Of a stretch of DNA of 64,000 nucleotides, positions 1 to 10,414 are shown piece after piece. The notes beneath the pieces are model-generated. The model was not told the DNA's origin. It saw only the letters and a program-made list of their open reading frames with translations, and did no database searches. The translations under genes and the position numbers were made by a program. The stretch's first letter is position 1. Each line of letters opens with the position of its first letter. Source of the stretch: Zygaena filipendulae (taxonomy: Eukaryota; Arthropoda; Insecta; Lepidoptera; Zygaenidae); NCBI GenBank assembly GCA_907165275.2, contig OU015651.1:208501-272500 (forward strand), read 5' to 3'.

Positions 1-83
1 TATAATTAAAATGATTGAACCATGCTAAGCATTCTTGTTATCACTTAGTGACCGACTAAAATTTTAGTTCTGAATGGATAAAC

Positions 84-482
84 AATTATTTTTTTCTCTC
101 GCCAGGCCGAAAGTTCGCACTTTCATCCCACTGATCCGGGAGAAAAGCGACACTTTTTTTCTTCGGTCAGTGGGACGAAAATTCAAACTTTCGACCCCGC
201 GAGAGAAAAAATAGTATGTCCACCACAGAGAAGAAAGTTGTAAATTTCCTCCCCCCATACTATGACAAAAGATCGCTAGTTTTCTCCTTAAGATCTCATA
301 GTGACATTTTGAGTTATTATAGTACATTGTGTACCGAGGGTGAAAAGTTGGTCATTTCCAACTTTTTTTCTGCATGGTGCACATACTCTTTCATCCCGCT
401 GATCCGGGAGAAAAACACACTTATTCTCGTCGTAAGTGGGACGAAAGTTCGAACTTTTGACCCGGCGAGAGAAAAAATAATT
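84..482. repeat. Foldback repeat, two hairpin units
   Basis: Two related hairpin units lie side by side. In the first (84..214) the left arm begins with ATTATTTTTTTCTCTCGCC and the right arm ends with its near-complement GCGAGAGAAAAAATAGT. The second unit (about 361..482) repeats the TCATCCCxCTGATCCGGGAG core and the closing GCGAGAGAAAAAATAAT arm. The outermost arms at 84 and 482 also pair with each other. No coding potential is visible; a non-autonomous foldback or MITE-type element is the likely source. Confidence 0.55.
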
Positions 483-691
483 TAACCCTGCACAGTACAC
501 GAGGTGGAAATCCACAGGGGAAGTTGGTGGAAATTAACCTAATTAATAAAATATATAATTATTAAATCTGCATTTAATGATTTATGACCTGTATAATTGA
601 ATAATAACAAAGTAAATACATACTTTTCATTATATACATACTACTGTAGGTCTGTTCTATCATTCTATGTGCCTACCTATTGCATTCTAAA

Positions 692-785
692 GCCTGCTCC
701 ACATACACGTGGAGCCGACGTTCTCCGCTGTTTCTCGTGGTTTTCTCGCGTTCTCGCAAGATTATTGTGTGAATGTGGAGCTGGC
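692..785. repeat. Short inverted-repeat element
   Basis: A 94-bp segment has imperfect terminal inverted repeats: GCCTGCTCCACATACAC on the left and GTGTGAATGTGGAGCTGGC on the right. The CTCCACAT core is shared with the larger element at 18453..19247, so the two may belong to one family. Confidence 0.4.
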
Positions 786-1107
786 ATTAAAATAGTGATT
801 ACCTAACTAATTAAAAATTACTTGCAAATCCCTGAAAAGCACTACAGACCACCAAATATTATGGAGTGGTAATTTAACTTGAATACATAACGACGTAGGG
901 AAACATGCTGTAAACCACGAAAAGATCCTTTGAGGCTTACAGCATAATATACATTTTCCTACATTGATAATTTTCAGATGCAACTAAAACTAGAGGAGTA
1001 GCTGAATATTGGTTATAGTTCCAGGTAAAAATTGTGTTTTGGTCAGACTCAAGCAGTTCTTAGGATACTAAAATATAACAGAAGAAAATAAATAAAAACA
1101 AACTAAC
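786..1107. other. Probable CDC7 intron sequence
   Basis: AT-rich sequence beyond the third recognised CDC7 exon. The rest of the kinase domain (catalytic HRD and DFG segments) was looked for on the minus strand and is not visible here or further left, so this is best read as intron, with the remaining exons outside the window. Confidence 0.35.
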
Positions 1108-2783
1108 TGAAAATTTCGTATGAGGTATATAAGGCATAACAAAAACTATAGAGTCTAAGTTACGAAGGCACAATTCCACTCCAATCACATTTTCTTTTCC
1201 GCTGAAAAAAAAAATAACAACTCATTAGTCTATTAAGATAAGAAATGGTGTATAACTGGATACAGGCACCTATCAGTTGCTTCAACTGCCTGCCTGAATT
1301 ATAAATAAATAAAGAAATATTTTTTACATTTCATTTAAAGAAACAATAACAAATAAGACAAAAATAACTAAGCTTGAAGATATTATTATGAATTGATAAT
1401 TATCGAAGCTTTTCTCACCCGATCTCCTGCAAGCACTTCAGTTCCTGCTCAACACGTGCTGGGTGGGTGGTGGGCACCAGGTGTTTAATAGCAAACAAGC
1501 GCTTCTCACTCACAGACTTGCCTGAGTGATTCCGTAGTGACCCCAGATATACTGAGCTAAATGTGCCCTCACCAATTTTACGGTGAACTTCAAACAACTT
1601 GAACAACGGAGGTAGTTTTATCAAGAGATCAATAATCTGCTTCTCTGAAATATTACATTATCATACAATGATGCATTTTATGAGACTTAAGACGTTTCAG
1701 ACAAACTTAGAACATAAGTTGAACTTTATTCACTGATTATAAGAGCTATGCTCAAGAAATACTCAGCAACAAAGCATTGTAAACAACAATATTATTTTTT
1801 GTTAAGTAATACCGCAGGCGGTCCCCAAATGACAAAGAATTTGTCGGTGTGAGGGTAGTTTCGTTATAAATAATGTTTCCCACCAACGTATAGTAGTTGT
1901 CCGTTCTTAGAACTTGATATAAAACGTGTATGTGTAAGCCACAATTCATTGTTACTTTGTGTTCGGTTCAGAACTGGTTATAGTGTCGTATCAATGTAGT
2001 GTGGCTATAGTTATTACGTGTGCTGGGTCATCTAATTGTTTCCAGAGGTTTGCTTAAGTCGGGAGCACAGGCAGTGAAGGTAAGTAATCATGCATTGTAA
2101 AGGGGCCCCATTAAACCTACACCTGGATCGCAAGTCCCAGGCACTGCTCCGTGTTCCCTATGGATATCTGCTGGTATGCTGTATTATCTATAACTATGTT
2201 GGTGCAATTGCTTATTATAGTTTCTTGTTCATTCTATATATGTGTCACCCAGCTAATAGTCTTGGTCATACCTATACCTTTGCCTGCCTTCAGCTACATG
2301 GCGTTATGTTATCATCATCAGTTAGTCAGCTATCGTTACAATTCAGATAACTATCTGCTGTTATCTGCTACTATGTTCCTTATTATTCCCTACAAATTCT
2401 TCAATATTCACTATGTTTTAACCGTTTTACAGTTGGTAGACAGAAAGAGAATACATTTATTCTAGCATAAGTTATATTCTATACAAGAAATCAAAAAACA
2501 CAGGCACATCTCTTGCACGCTCAGCTGAAGGGTCAAATATCATAGGGCTACCCCTCGACCGAAATAGTATTCAAAATGGTAAATGTTTAAATGATTACGC
2601 CTCGCGCCACTAGCCAGAATTTATAAACTCACTTTCGACATCATCTTTCGAACTGCAAGACTGTACTTCATCTCTCTTCCTGATGGCCTCGATTTGGATG
2701 TTCTTGCGCGACACCAACGAATGGTTTCGCGTTTTTACTTCCAAACCTCGTATTCTAGACATAACTTGCATTAACCATGTCAT
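1108..2783 (-). CDS. Cdc7: CDC7 protein kinase, N-terminal part (three exons)
   Basis: Cdc7 is the catalytic subunit of the Dbf4-dependent kinase, which phosphorylates the MCM helicase to fire replication origins in the nucleus. Three exons chain with matching phases: 2783..2633, 1644..1419 and 1201..1108. The first in-frame ATG is at 2783, preceded directly by TAA; another in-frame ATG lies at 2771. Exon 2 encodes the ATP-binding lobe with the glycine loop GEGTFSSVY and the lysine motif FAIKHL; the spacing and the segment IPTTHPARVEQELKCL-like order match CDC7 rather than other kinases (here VPTTHPARVEQEL). Exon 3 encodes ENVIGVELCLRNLDSIVF, then VMPYIPH, the hinge region. Donors are GTGAGT, GTGAGA and GTTAGT; acceptors end in CAG. 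The catalytic loop and C-lobe are missing, so the gene continues left of the window. Identification is by recognised family motifs. Confidence 0.85.
1645..2632 (-). other. CDC7 intron 1
   Basis: About 1 kb between the first two recognised CDC7 exons. It is AT-rich and holds no recognisable gene; reading frames on both strands here lack any familiar motif. Confidence 0.5.
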
Positions 2784-2874
2784 TTATCACAAACTAAATA
2801 AATACATTTCGTAATTTTTTATTTAAATTTTCAACTTTCGTCACAAAATAACTAGGCATATGTCCTCAGTCAGA

Positions 2875-2885
2875 GCATAGATAAT
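2875..2885. repeat. LINE target-site duplication, left copy
   Basis: The 11 bp GCATAGATAAT lie directly before the oligo-T run (LINE 3' tail on the minus strand) and recur exactly at 15232..15242 on the far side of the element. Confidence 0.7.
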
Positions 2886-2944
2886 TTTTTTTTATGGCAA
2901 TTGTCATTAATGACATTGTTGCCAGTGTCGCGTTAATTTAATTT

Positions 2945-3298
2945 TGTGACCCGGGGTTCTGGTTATATCACAAAAGATGATGGTATTTACTTCAAAAAAA
3001 GTTTAATCAACATTGCAACAAGCGTTTGTAATACAATTAAGTCACTGAAATTGCACAAATTACAATAATGGCTGTGATTAAGCGAGCTAGGCGCGTGCGA
3101 CTCATCTATCTGCCGCTCAACCGGACACTGGTTTTAAAATCCCAGACGCTTCGAAGCGAGAGGGCGGAAACGGAAATCTCATACGCTACCGAGGCGAGAG
3201 GGCGGAAACGGAAGTATAACTAGCGAGTGGACTAAACATAGCGTCGTGGCATTATGCCACGAGTAGAACGCGCGGGTCTTGAAACGTCACACGCTACA
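2945..3298 (-). repeat. LTR of gypsy element 1, left copy (3' LTR)
   Basis: 354 bp, identical by eye to the right LTR. It contains a GGCATTATGCC palindrome near its end and a direct repeat of GCGAGAGGGCGGAAACGGAA. The C-terminal gag-pol frame runs into it and stops at 3232..3234. Confidence 0.92.
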
Positions 3299-3663
3299 CT
3301 CTCCCCCTCGAGTTCAAGAGAACGACCTCGTTCATGAACTCGTAAATTAACAGTTTCAACAGGCTTATCTTTACGAGGTCTACCTCTATTACGTTTAAGC
3401 ATGATGGGATCAGGAGGCGAGTCATCCCTATTATGGAAACGCGTAAGTTCGGAAACGTGGAACTTGCCCAGAATCTCATCTGGAGCATTTAACCGGGCTA
3501 CGACATATGATGTCGGACTCGTCTTCTTAACGACACGATACGGCCCATCCCTTCTCGGAACAAACTTAGCAGACAAAGTTTTGGCAGTATTACTAAGAAC
3601 GTGGGACTTGATAAGAACCTGATCTCCAACCTCGAAAGACTGACTTTCTCGCCCTGTCAGCAT
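3232..3663 (-). CDS. Integrase C-terminal frame of gypsy element 1 (frameshifted)
   Basis: This frame carries the end of the integrase: FEVGDQVLIKSH followed by FVPRRDGPYRVVKK, the GPY/F-type module, and a basic tail containing RGRPRKDKP, an AT-hook-like motif. It overlaps the last 70 bases of the main polyprotein frame, which reads out of the integrase homology there, so a single-nucleotide frame difference lies near 3640..3663. The stop is inside the 3' LTR, a common arrangement in these elements. Whether the break is decay or programmed cannot be told from one copy. Confidence 0.75.
   Translation of the reverse strand: MLTGRESQSFEVGDQVLIKSHVLSNTAKTLSAKFVPRRDGPYRVVKKTSPTSYVVARLNAPDEILGKFHVSELTRFHNRDDSPPDPIMLKRNRGRPRKDKPVETVNLRVHERGRSLELEGESVACDVSRPARSTRGIMPRRYV
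3299..3309 (-). promoter_or_regulatory. Polypurine tract of gypsy element 1
   Basis: The minus-strand run GAGGGGGAGAG abuts the 3' LTR directly, the expected place for plus-strand DNA priming during reverse transcription. Confidence 0.75.
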
Positions 3664-6600
3664 ACTCTTTTCGCCTGTCTTGCTGCTGTTCTACTCTATC
3701 TCGGACTGAGACTAAATTATCCAAGAAATTGCTTAAATACGGTGTAATTTGCGGAACAAAATTTTCTTTTTTCAATATAGCTCTAACGTCATATTGAACC
3801 TGAATAGGTGAACGAAGCTCTCTAGCAAACATGAGATAGGCTGGAGATGCTCCAGTAGTTTGACAAACAGCAGAATTCATAGCAAACCTAACAGTAGGCA
3901 AGTGTAATGGCCAAGTACAATGCTCGATATCGACCAACTGTGCCAGCTGAACCTTTAAATCTCTGTTTTTCCTTTCGGCGGGGTTTGCTTCTGGGTGATA
4001 AAGAGGCAAAAGATCCTGTTTGATACCCAAGATGAACATTATTTGCTGCATGACAGCAGCTGTGAACTGTACGCCATTATCGGAGATGACTCTACGTGGC
4101 AAACCATATCTCATAAAGTATTCTTCGATTAACACCCGAGCGCACGCTTCGGATGTGGCCTCCTGCAACGCGAAAAGCTCAACCCAACGTGTTGCAGTAT
4201 CTTCCACAAGTAATATCCAGCGCTCCCCCTGCTCGCCCTGCGGGAGTGGACCGAACAAATCTATTGCTAAGACTTCACCTCTTTGATTAAGAATCGGTGT
4301 TTGAAGGAGACCAGACGGCTTAGTATTCGCAGGCTTGTATCTCTGACAGGTTGCACAGGTCCTGACATACTCAGCGACCATACGACGCATACCTGGAAAA
4401 TAAAAACTATTCGACAATTTATGATAGGTGCGATCTATCCCTTGATGGCCTGCACCTGGTACGTCATGACATTCACGTAAAATTTCTTCACGAAGACTAG
4501 CAGGAATCACCAACTGCGGTTCTTCGTTATCTGTGTCTGGGTTGTAGCGGAACAACACTCCTTGTTCCATTAGGTAACCGCGACCAGTCCAATGATGCGC
4601 TTTGATCTCTTCTATACTTTCTAGGTCTTCTACAATTTTCTTCAACTCTGGATCGGCTAACTGTCCTTGACGCAGCTCCGAGGGACTTTTTGCAGGTAAA
4701 TCTACTATAACTGAGCAGATTCCACAAGATTTCGTAGTCTCCTCATCACAATTTGGACGACTGAGAGTATCAGCGACAGAATTGCATTTACCGGGAGTAT
4801 ACTCATAACGAAGATCGAAAGCTTGCAGCTTGAGCGCCCATCTGACAAGACGGCCCGATGGCGACTTCAGTGTCAACAACCACTTAAGGGCCTGATGGTC
4901 TGTACCTATAACTACAGGATGTCCTTCAATATAACCACGAAAACGTTCCACAGCCCAGACAACTGCTAAAGCTTCTCTTTCTGTAGTGGAATAATTTCTT
5001 TCAGCAGATGACAATAGTCTGCTCGCATATTCAATAGGTTTTTCATTGTTCTTTTCACCCTGTAACAAGACGGCACCGAGCGCATAGTTACTAGCGTCGG
5101 TTCGAAGGATGAACGGCTTCGAATAATCTGCCTGCACTAAAATCGGCGCCGAGGTAAGTTTCTTTTTCAATTCCTCAAAGGCGTCGTTTTGTTCCGACTT
5201 CCATTGCCATGGTTGATTCTTCCTGGTTAGTCGTGTTAATGGTTCTGCGACTTGAGAGAAACCTGGAATAAATTTACGAAACCAAGCACATGTTTGTAAA
5301 AACGTCCTCAAATGGCGCAGCGTAGATGGAGGTTTCATCTCCGATACAGCACGCACCTTGTTATCATCAGGCGAAACTCCATCCTGTGAAATAACATGAC
5401 CCAAATATTTTACTTCTTCACGGGCAAAAACACATTTGTCTCGATTTGCGCGAAGTTTGAACAAACGAAGCCTTTCAAAGATTGCACGCAGGTCAGCGAT
5501 GTGCTGCTCAAAATTCTCTGAAATTACCAGCAAATCATCTTGGTAGGCTAGAAGAGTCACATTTTGAAGCGAAGCACCGGACCGTAACCTGTCAATCAAC
5601 CTCTGTAATGTTGAAGGCGCGTTCTTTAAACCGAAGGGCATGCGAAGAAACCGATAAATACCGAACGGCGTTACAAAAGCAGTTTTATCTCTGTCAGCTG
5701 CATTAACTGCCACTTGCCAATATCCGCTGCGCATATCGAGCGTGCTCATGAAGCAATTCCGTTTGGTTGATTGAACTAACTCGTCCACCCTGGGCATCGG
5801 GTATACATCTGTCTTAGTAACCTCATTGAGTCTTCTATAATCAACGCAAAAGCGGACCTTACCGTTTGCTTTAGGGACGAGTAGGGCAGGAGATGCCCAT
5901 GCCGACTCACACTCCTCTATGATGCCTTCTTCCACCATCTTCTGCAACTCAGCCTTCATAACTTCTTTCTTGGCCGGTGTGAGACGATAAGGCGGGACAG
6001 CCACCGGAGGGTGATCCCCAGTATCGATCCTATGCTCCGTGAAAGGAGTGGGCTCGCCGACGGGTTCAAAAATATCTTTATTTTCCGTTAAGAGGCGGGC
6101 AAGTTCCTCGCGTTGCAAAGGGTTAAGAGAGGTCGCCTCGTCATCCCTAAGAACATTCAAAGAAGTAACGTGAATATTATAGGGGGAAGAATGGGCTTCC
6201 TCAAATTGTAACTGGAACTTTTCACAATTATTCTCACTAAAATTCCAGTTAGAATTTCCAAAATCAAAGGAAAGATTAAATTTTGTTAAAAAATCGATAC
6301 CTAAAAGTGTTTCATTTGTTTCTGAATCAGGAAAAACAAAAAACGTTACTTTCATTGTTTTATGTTTAAGTGTCACCTCAACAACAGTGGTAAGTACTTT
6401 CATAACCCTACTGACACCATCTGCAAGTTTAACAATTTTAGTTGACGGCATAAACGTTTGACCTTTACGTTTTAGGACAGCGTGCAGCGTGTGACCGGCG
6501 ATACAATTTTTCGCCGCAGAGTCTACTAACGCGATACCTCGCTCGCCTAATATACTTATATTCAAGATTGGTCGTCTATAAGAAACGTTTAAATCACTTA

Positions 6601-8230
6601 ATTGACAAACAGAAGGTACACATATACATTTTCCCGAAGAAACAGAACATTTACATACATTAACACACATAGAATTAACATCATAACTTTTAAAATTTGT
6701 ATTTGAACATTTCGAATTTTTAATACAAAAATTTTCGGCATTAACTTTATTCTCGCAAAAATTTAAATTATTATCGAAATAATATGAATTATCATTTAAA
6801 CATACATTAGAATAATTATTTTTGGCATTACAAAGTTCAACAACATGATTACCCACGGCACTCGTAGGGTTACCTGAAACCAAACCGGCGGACGCACGGT
6901 TAACGCGTTTGACGTCGGCGGTTGAAAGGTTAGCGCGATCGCCAACTGCAGTGACCTTGTCACCGCGCGGGAAAGCCGAAGACTGCGACGGCGAGCGCGT
7001 CGGGCGCGCAAGCGGGCGCTCACTCGCGCTAACGCCTCCCGGGCGTTTTAAAGCGATGGTCGGTGACGAACACTGATGCTTACATGTAAACGAATAAAAC
7101 GCGCTTTTCGAATTCGCAACTGGATTACAATTCGGACATTTCGCACGAATAACGTTCGCGGCACCGCACCCATAACACTTAATTTCGGACGAAACCGAAC
7201 TTTTTATTTCACTTCTATTTTCACTTTCGATAATTTTACTTTCAACTTTGCTTTTTAAACGCGCACAATCGTCTCTCGTATGACCACTACGTTTACAATA
7301 GACACAGTAAATACGTTTATTCTTCTCGCTAATCGTGAACTGCGACGATGAATTCGAAGTGTCGGCGACTTTCGTTCGAGTCGAATCGGTAATAACACTG
7401 CGGGGTTCATCGACCTTTGTACGGGACGAAGAAGAGAACTTATTCATCAGCTGTTTCTCGACGATACGTGGCGATTGGGCATTCGTTTCTTTTAATGAAT
7501 CTTCGATGGCACGAGCTTTATCTAGCAACTCGTTGAAACTAACAATAGAAACTCTTTCTATACGTTTTCTGATTCGGCGGTCTAATAAACCGAATGTCAT
7601 GTCTAATTGGACTTTCTCAGTCAAATCATCTGGAGGCAGCTTAGCTAATAATGCACGTACCTTGGCTATGAACAGGTCGGTGTTATCAGTACCTTGGACG
7701 AGATCGAAGATTTCCCTGTAGATACGGTAGGGCGGGCGACGCTCGCCAAATGCAGAGCGAAGCCGATCGACGGCCTCTGTCCAAGTCTTGGTGGCGTTTT
7801 TGACACCTTGCCACCAGACTGCAGCGGGGCCTGTGAGTAGCATGGATACACCTCGAAGTGCGCTGTCATCAGAGACATTGAGACACGTTTTGTAGACCTC
7901 GACGGCGTCAAGGAAGTTCTCCAACGATTCATCTGGCTTTCCTCCGTAACGCGCAGTACACCTGGCGAAGTTGCCCACGGATGCCTGTTGCGATGATGCG
8001 GCCGAAGCGACGGCGGCGGCTGCCGCAGCCGCAGCAGTGGCGGTCGCGTCATGATGCACCGGTGTGGAGGCGCGCACTTCATGCAGGAGTTGACGGTTAA
8101 ACTCTGCTTGTGACTGCTGGAGCGACGAGAGGAGAGCGTTGAAGTGCTCCTGAGACATTGTTACGTTCGTATTCGTAACGTTTTCATTTTCATTGATGCC
8201 GGCGCCTGAAGTTCGATTGCGACGCGACAT
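3593..8230 (-). CDS. Gag-Pol polyprotein of gypsy element 1
   Basis: A single 1545-residue frame. An N-terminal gag region with an alanine-rich stretch (about residues 62-80) is followed by two zinc knuckles near residues 310 and 350 (CVYCKRSGHTRDDC and a second, CYGCGAANVIRAKC, which lacks the usual histidine). Protease follows near 567 with VDSA in place of the usual D-S/T-G, then RT with YQDD near 895, RNase H beginning RTDAS near 1043, an integrase HHCC zinc finger near 1255 (HxxxxGHQG, CATC) and the DDE core (IDLFGPL, ISDNG near 1383, and the final E in PAERKN). Gag and pol are fused in one frame. The final residues are out of frame with the integrase tail. It encodes the enzymes for reverse transcription and integration. 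Confidence 0.9.
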   Translation of the reverse strand: MSRRNRTSGAGINENENVTNTNVTMSQEHFNALLSSLQQSQAEFNRQLLHEVRASTPVHHDATATAAAAAAAAVASAASSQQASVGNFARCTARYGGKPDESLENFLDAVEVYKTCLNVSDDSALRGVSMLLTGPAAVWWQGVKNATKTWTEAVDRLRSAFGERRPPYRIYREIFDLVQGTDNTDLFIAKVRALLAKLPPDDLTEKVQLDMTFGLLDRRIRKRIERVSIVSFNELLDKARAIEDSLKETNAQSPRIVEKQLMNKFSSSSRTKVDEPRSVITDSTRTKVADTSNSSSQFTISEKNKRIYCVYCKRSGHTRDDCARLKSKVESKIIESENRSEIKSSVSSEIKCYGCGAANVIRAKCPNCNPVANSKSAFYSFTCKHQCSSPTIALKRPGGVSASERPLARPTRSPSQSSAFPRGDKVTAVGDRANLSTADVKRVNRASAGLVSGNPTSAVGNHVVELCNAKNNYSNVCLNDNSYYFDNNLNFCENKVNAENFCIKNSKCSNTNFKSYDVNSMCVNVCKCSVSSGKCICVPSVCQLSDLNVSYRRPILNISILGERGIALVDSAAKNCIAGHTLHAVLKRKGQTFMPSTKIVKLADGVSRVMKVLTTVVEVTLKHKTMKVTFFVFPDSETNETLLGIDFLTKFNLSFDFGNSNWNFSENNCEKFQLQFEEAHSSPYNIHVTSLNVLRDDEATSLNPLQREELARLLTENKDIFEPVGEPTPFTEHRIDTGDHPPVAVPPYRLTPAKKEVMKAELQKMVEEGIIEECESAWASPALLVPKANGKVRFCVDYRRLNEVTKTDVYPMPRVDELVQSTKRNCFMSTLDMRSGYWQVAVNAADRDKTAFVTPFGIYRFLRMPFGLKNAPSTLQRLIDRLRSGASLQNVTLLAYQDDLLVISENFEQHIADLRAIFERLRLFKLRANRDKCVFAREEVKYLGHVISQDGVSPDDNKVRAVSEMKPPSTLRHLRTFLQTCAWFRKFIPGFSQVAEPLTRLTRKNQPWQWKSEQNDAFEELKKKLTSAPILVQADYSKPFILRTDASNYALGAVLLQGEKNNEKPIEYASRLLSSAERNYSTTEREALAVVWAVERFRGYIEGHPVVIGTDHQALKWLLTLKSPSGRLVRWALKLQAFDLRYEYTPGKCNSVADTLSRPNCDEETTKSCGICSVIVDLPAKSPSELRQGQLADPELKKIVEDLESIEEIKAHHWTGRGYLMEQGVLFRYNPDTDNEEPQLVIPASLREEILRECHDVPGAGHQGIDRTYHKLSNSFYFPGMRRMVAEYVRTCATCQRYKPANTKPSGLLQTPILNQRGEVLAIDLFGPLPQGEQGERWILLVEDTATRWVELFALQEATSEACARVLIEEYFMRYGLPRRVISDNGVQFTAAVMQQIMFILGIKQDLLPLYHPEANPAERKNRDLKVQLAQLVDIEHCTWPLHLPTVRFAMNSAVCQTTGASPAYLMFARELRSPIQVQYDVRAILKKENFVPQITPYLSNFLDNLVSVRDRVEQQQDRRKEYADRARKSVFRGWRSGSYQVPRS

Positions 8231-8503
8231 GTCGAATCATATACTTGAAGTTTGAACTTGTAGGCGGTTAACGGCAGCGTAAGCCGTAGGTAGGTACTCG
8301 ATGAAGTAGGTATGTGCGACGCTGAAGTAAGTTCTAGGTACGTAGATATTCCACGACACACAGAAACGACTTGTAGCTTAAACTGAACACAAATACTGAT
8401 CGAAAGTACTATACAATAATGAGTTTGCACGAGAAAATTTACTCACTCGCGAATCACGGCAGCCATTAAACCTTTTACGCATTGAAAAACTTTAAAGAAA
8501 AAA

Positions 8504-8519
8504 CCACGTTGGGGCGCCA
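8504..8519 (-). promoter_or_regulatory. tRNA primer-binding site of gypsy element 1
   Basis: On the minus strand, two bases after the 5' LTR, TGGCGCCCCAACGTGG resembles the complement of the 3' end of an insect lysine tRNA (recalled as ending CCCACGTTGGGCGCCA) with one additional C. The TGG start matches the CCA tail of tRNAs. Confidence 0.65.
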
Positions 8520-8521
8520 GT

Positions 8522-8875
8522 TGTGACCCGGGGTTCTGGTTATATCACAAAAGATGATGGTATTTACTTCAAAAAAAGTTTAATCAACATTGCAACAAGC
8601 GTTTGTAATACAATTAAGTCACTGAAATTGCACAAATTACAATAATGGCTGTGATTAAGCGAGCTAGGCGCGTGCGACTCATCTATCTGCCGCTCAACCG
8701 GACACTGGTTTTAAAATCCCAGACGCTTCGAAGCGAGAGGGCGGAAACGGAAATCTCATACGCTACCGAGGCGAGAGGGCGGAAACGGAAGTATAACTAG
8801 CGAGTGGACTAAACATAGCGTCGTGGCATTATGCCACGAGTAGAACGCGCGGGTCTTGAAACGTCACACGCTACA
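8522..8875 (-). repeat. LTR of gypsy element 1, right copy (5' LTR)
   Basis: 354 bp, identical by eye to 2945..3298. As the 5' LTR it should contain the promoter for minus-strand transcription through gag-pol. Confidence 0.92.
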
Positions 8876-9032
8876 ATTTGCAAAAAGAATTTAAATGAAC
8901 GAGCGAAATTTTGGGCGTTCGTTGTAATAAGAATAGTGAAATGGGATGAACTATGTACAATAGGACAAGACAGAAATTATATACTTATACTTAAATACTT
9001 AAATAAATAAGAGAATATGAACGAATAATAAG

Positions 9033-9431
9033 TCATAATTTAATATCGTTAAAAGTAAGAAAGTCTACTAGGATTTTATAAATTTGGAAGTCTAAAGAGT
9101 GAAGAAGGGTGATGATGGATGTGGGGAGCGGAATTTTACAGAATACAAGGTCAGAAAATAAATAATTATGATTGAAACGAGGACATGAAAAGATGATGTG
9201 ATTAAGGTCTCCTTCGGAGAGACCACATTCACATAAAGATGAATTAAGGCAATGAATTTTGTGAAGATGAACTGGGATGCAACAGTGACCTAACCTCATA
9301 CGAATAATCGAGGAGCAGATTTTTTTGTTGAAATTCCATCGGGAAAACCAGAGTTTATTAGGGATACTTGGTTGGATTACCCAAAACCAAGCACCCTTTG
9401 ATTTTTTAGATTTATCCAGAGGGCAGACCAA
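9033..9431 (-). pseudogene. LINE ORF2 C-terminal segment with zinc knuckle
   Basis: The end of LINE ORF2 downstream of RNase H. It contains a CxCx8Hx4C-like zinc-binding pattern (CECGLSEGDLNHIIFSC), usual at the C-terminus of such LINEs. It is separated from the RNase H frame by a frame break at about 9430, so the protein is interrupted. Confidence 0.7.
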
Positions 9432-9433
9432 GT

Positions 9434-10414
9434 TTAATAGTATAGGGACTGTTTCGGGAGAGATATAAGATCATGGCAATAACATCGGAACGGCACCCTG
9501 TCACCGCAGACAATGGCGTCCTTGGCAACCAAGTCCACACGCTCATTGCCAGCAATGCCAGCGTGCCCCGGAATCCAGGCCATTGCCAGCTCGTGACCTT
9601 GATTAATATAAGATTTTACGGCTGCTTTAATTTCGAAAATAATTGGGTTGTTGTTTTTTGAAAAGGGATTTGAAATTAAGGTCTGGAGAGAGCTACGGGA
9701 ATCGGAGAAAATAAGGCATTTGTGGAGTTTGAAAAGAAGAGCGTACTTAACACTATTGAGAATGGCTAAAGATTCCCCAGTAAAAACCGAGGACTCTGGG
9801 GGACATTTAATTTTTTTAACTATATTATATTCTTCGTGGAATACTCCCACACCCACACAATCATGCTGAGAGAGTTTAGAAGCATCAGCGTAGATGGAAT
9901 GCCAACCACGCCAGTTTCTTTTCATTATTTCGCGATGGTATGCGTTGGCGTGTTTATCACCTTTACAGATGTCAAAGTTTAAAATGACTGGAGGCTGATA
10001 GATTATTGTTTCGTAATCGAAATCAAAAACTGGGAGATTGGGTGAACGGTGGACAGGATTTTTTATAGATTTTATTTTGCCAAAGCTTTTCATCAAAGGG
10101 GAGGGACATTTGTTTAACCAGAAACGGGATTTAAGAGAGAACTCGCAAAGAAGTTGCAGTTTAGGGAAAATAGGATGGGAGGCAAATTGATAAACACGAA
10201 AGAGGAAGCGATCTGAAAGAAACTGTCTACGCTGAGAAAGAGGAGGATCGCCACATTCCACCTGTAATGCGTTGATGGGACTAGAACGCATCGCTCCAGA
10301 TATGATGCGTAATGCCTTGGCCTGTATTTGGTCAAGTTTCTGAAGAGCGCCCTTATTTGCTGGTTCGAGCAGAAATGTACCGTAATCCAGAATACTACGG
10401 ATGATGGCATTATA
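9434..10414 (-). pseudogene. LINE ORF2, RT thumb and RNase H
   Basis: Continuation of the LINE polyprotein after the inserted DNA transposon. Just inside the junction the frame reads NAIIRSILDYGTFLLEP, typical of the RT thumb in LINEs. RNase H follows with all four acidic or active-site blocks visible: YADAS, TGESLAIL, FSDSRSS and IPGHAGIAGNERVD. RNase H removes RNA during reverse transcription in I-type LINEs. The RNase H part (9434..10291) is open; the piece from 10292 to 10414 lies in the same or adjacent frame. Confidence 0.8.

Larger units (their letters stand above)
2945..8875 (-). mobile_element. Ty3/gypsy LTR retrotransposon 1, complete
   Basis: A complete LTR element on the minus strand. 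The 354-bp LTRs begin TG and end CA and look identical over their whole length. The 4-bp target duplication ATTT flanks it (2941..2944 and 8876..8879). It carries a tRNA-type primer site next to the right (5') LTR, a polypurine tract next to the left (3') LTR, and one long gag-pol frame. It sits in the 3' UTR of the older LINE. The identical LTRs indicate a recent insertion. Domain order protease, RT, RNase H, integrase is that of Ty3/gypsy (Metaviridae). Confidence 0.92.
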
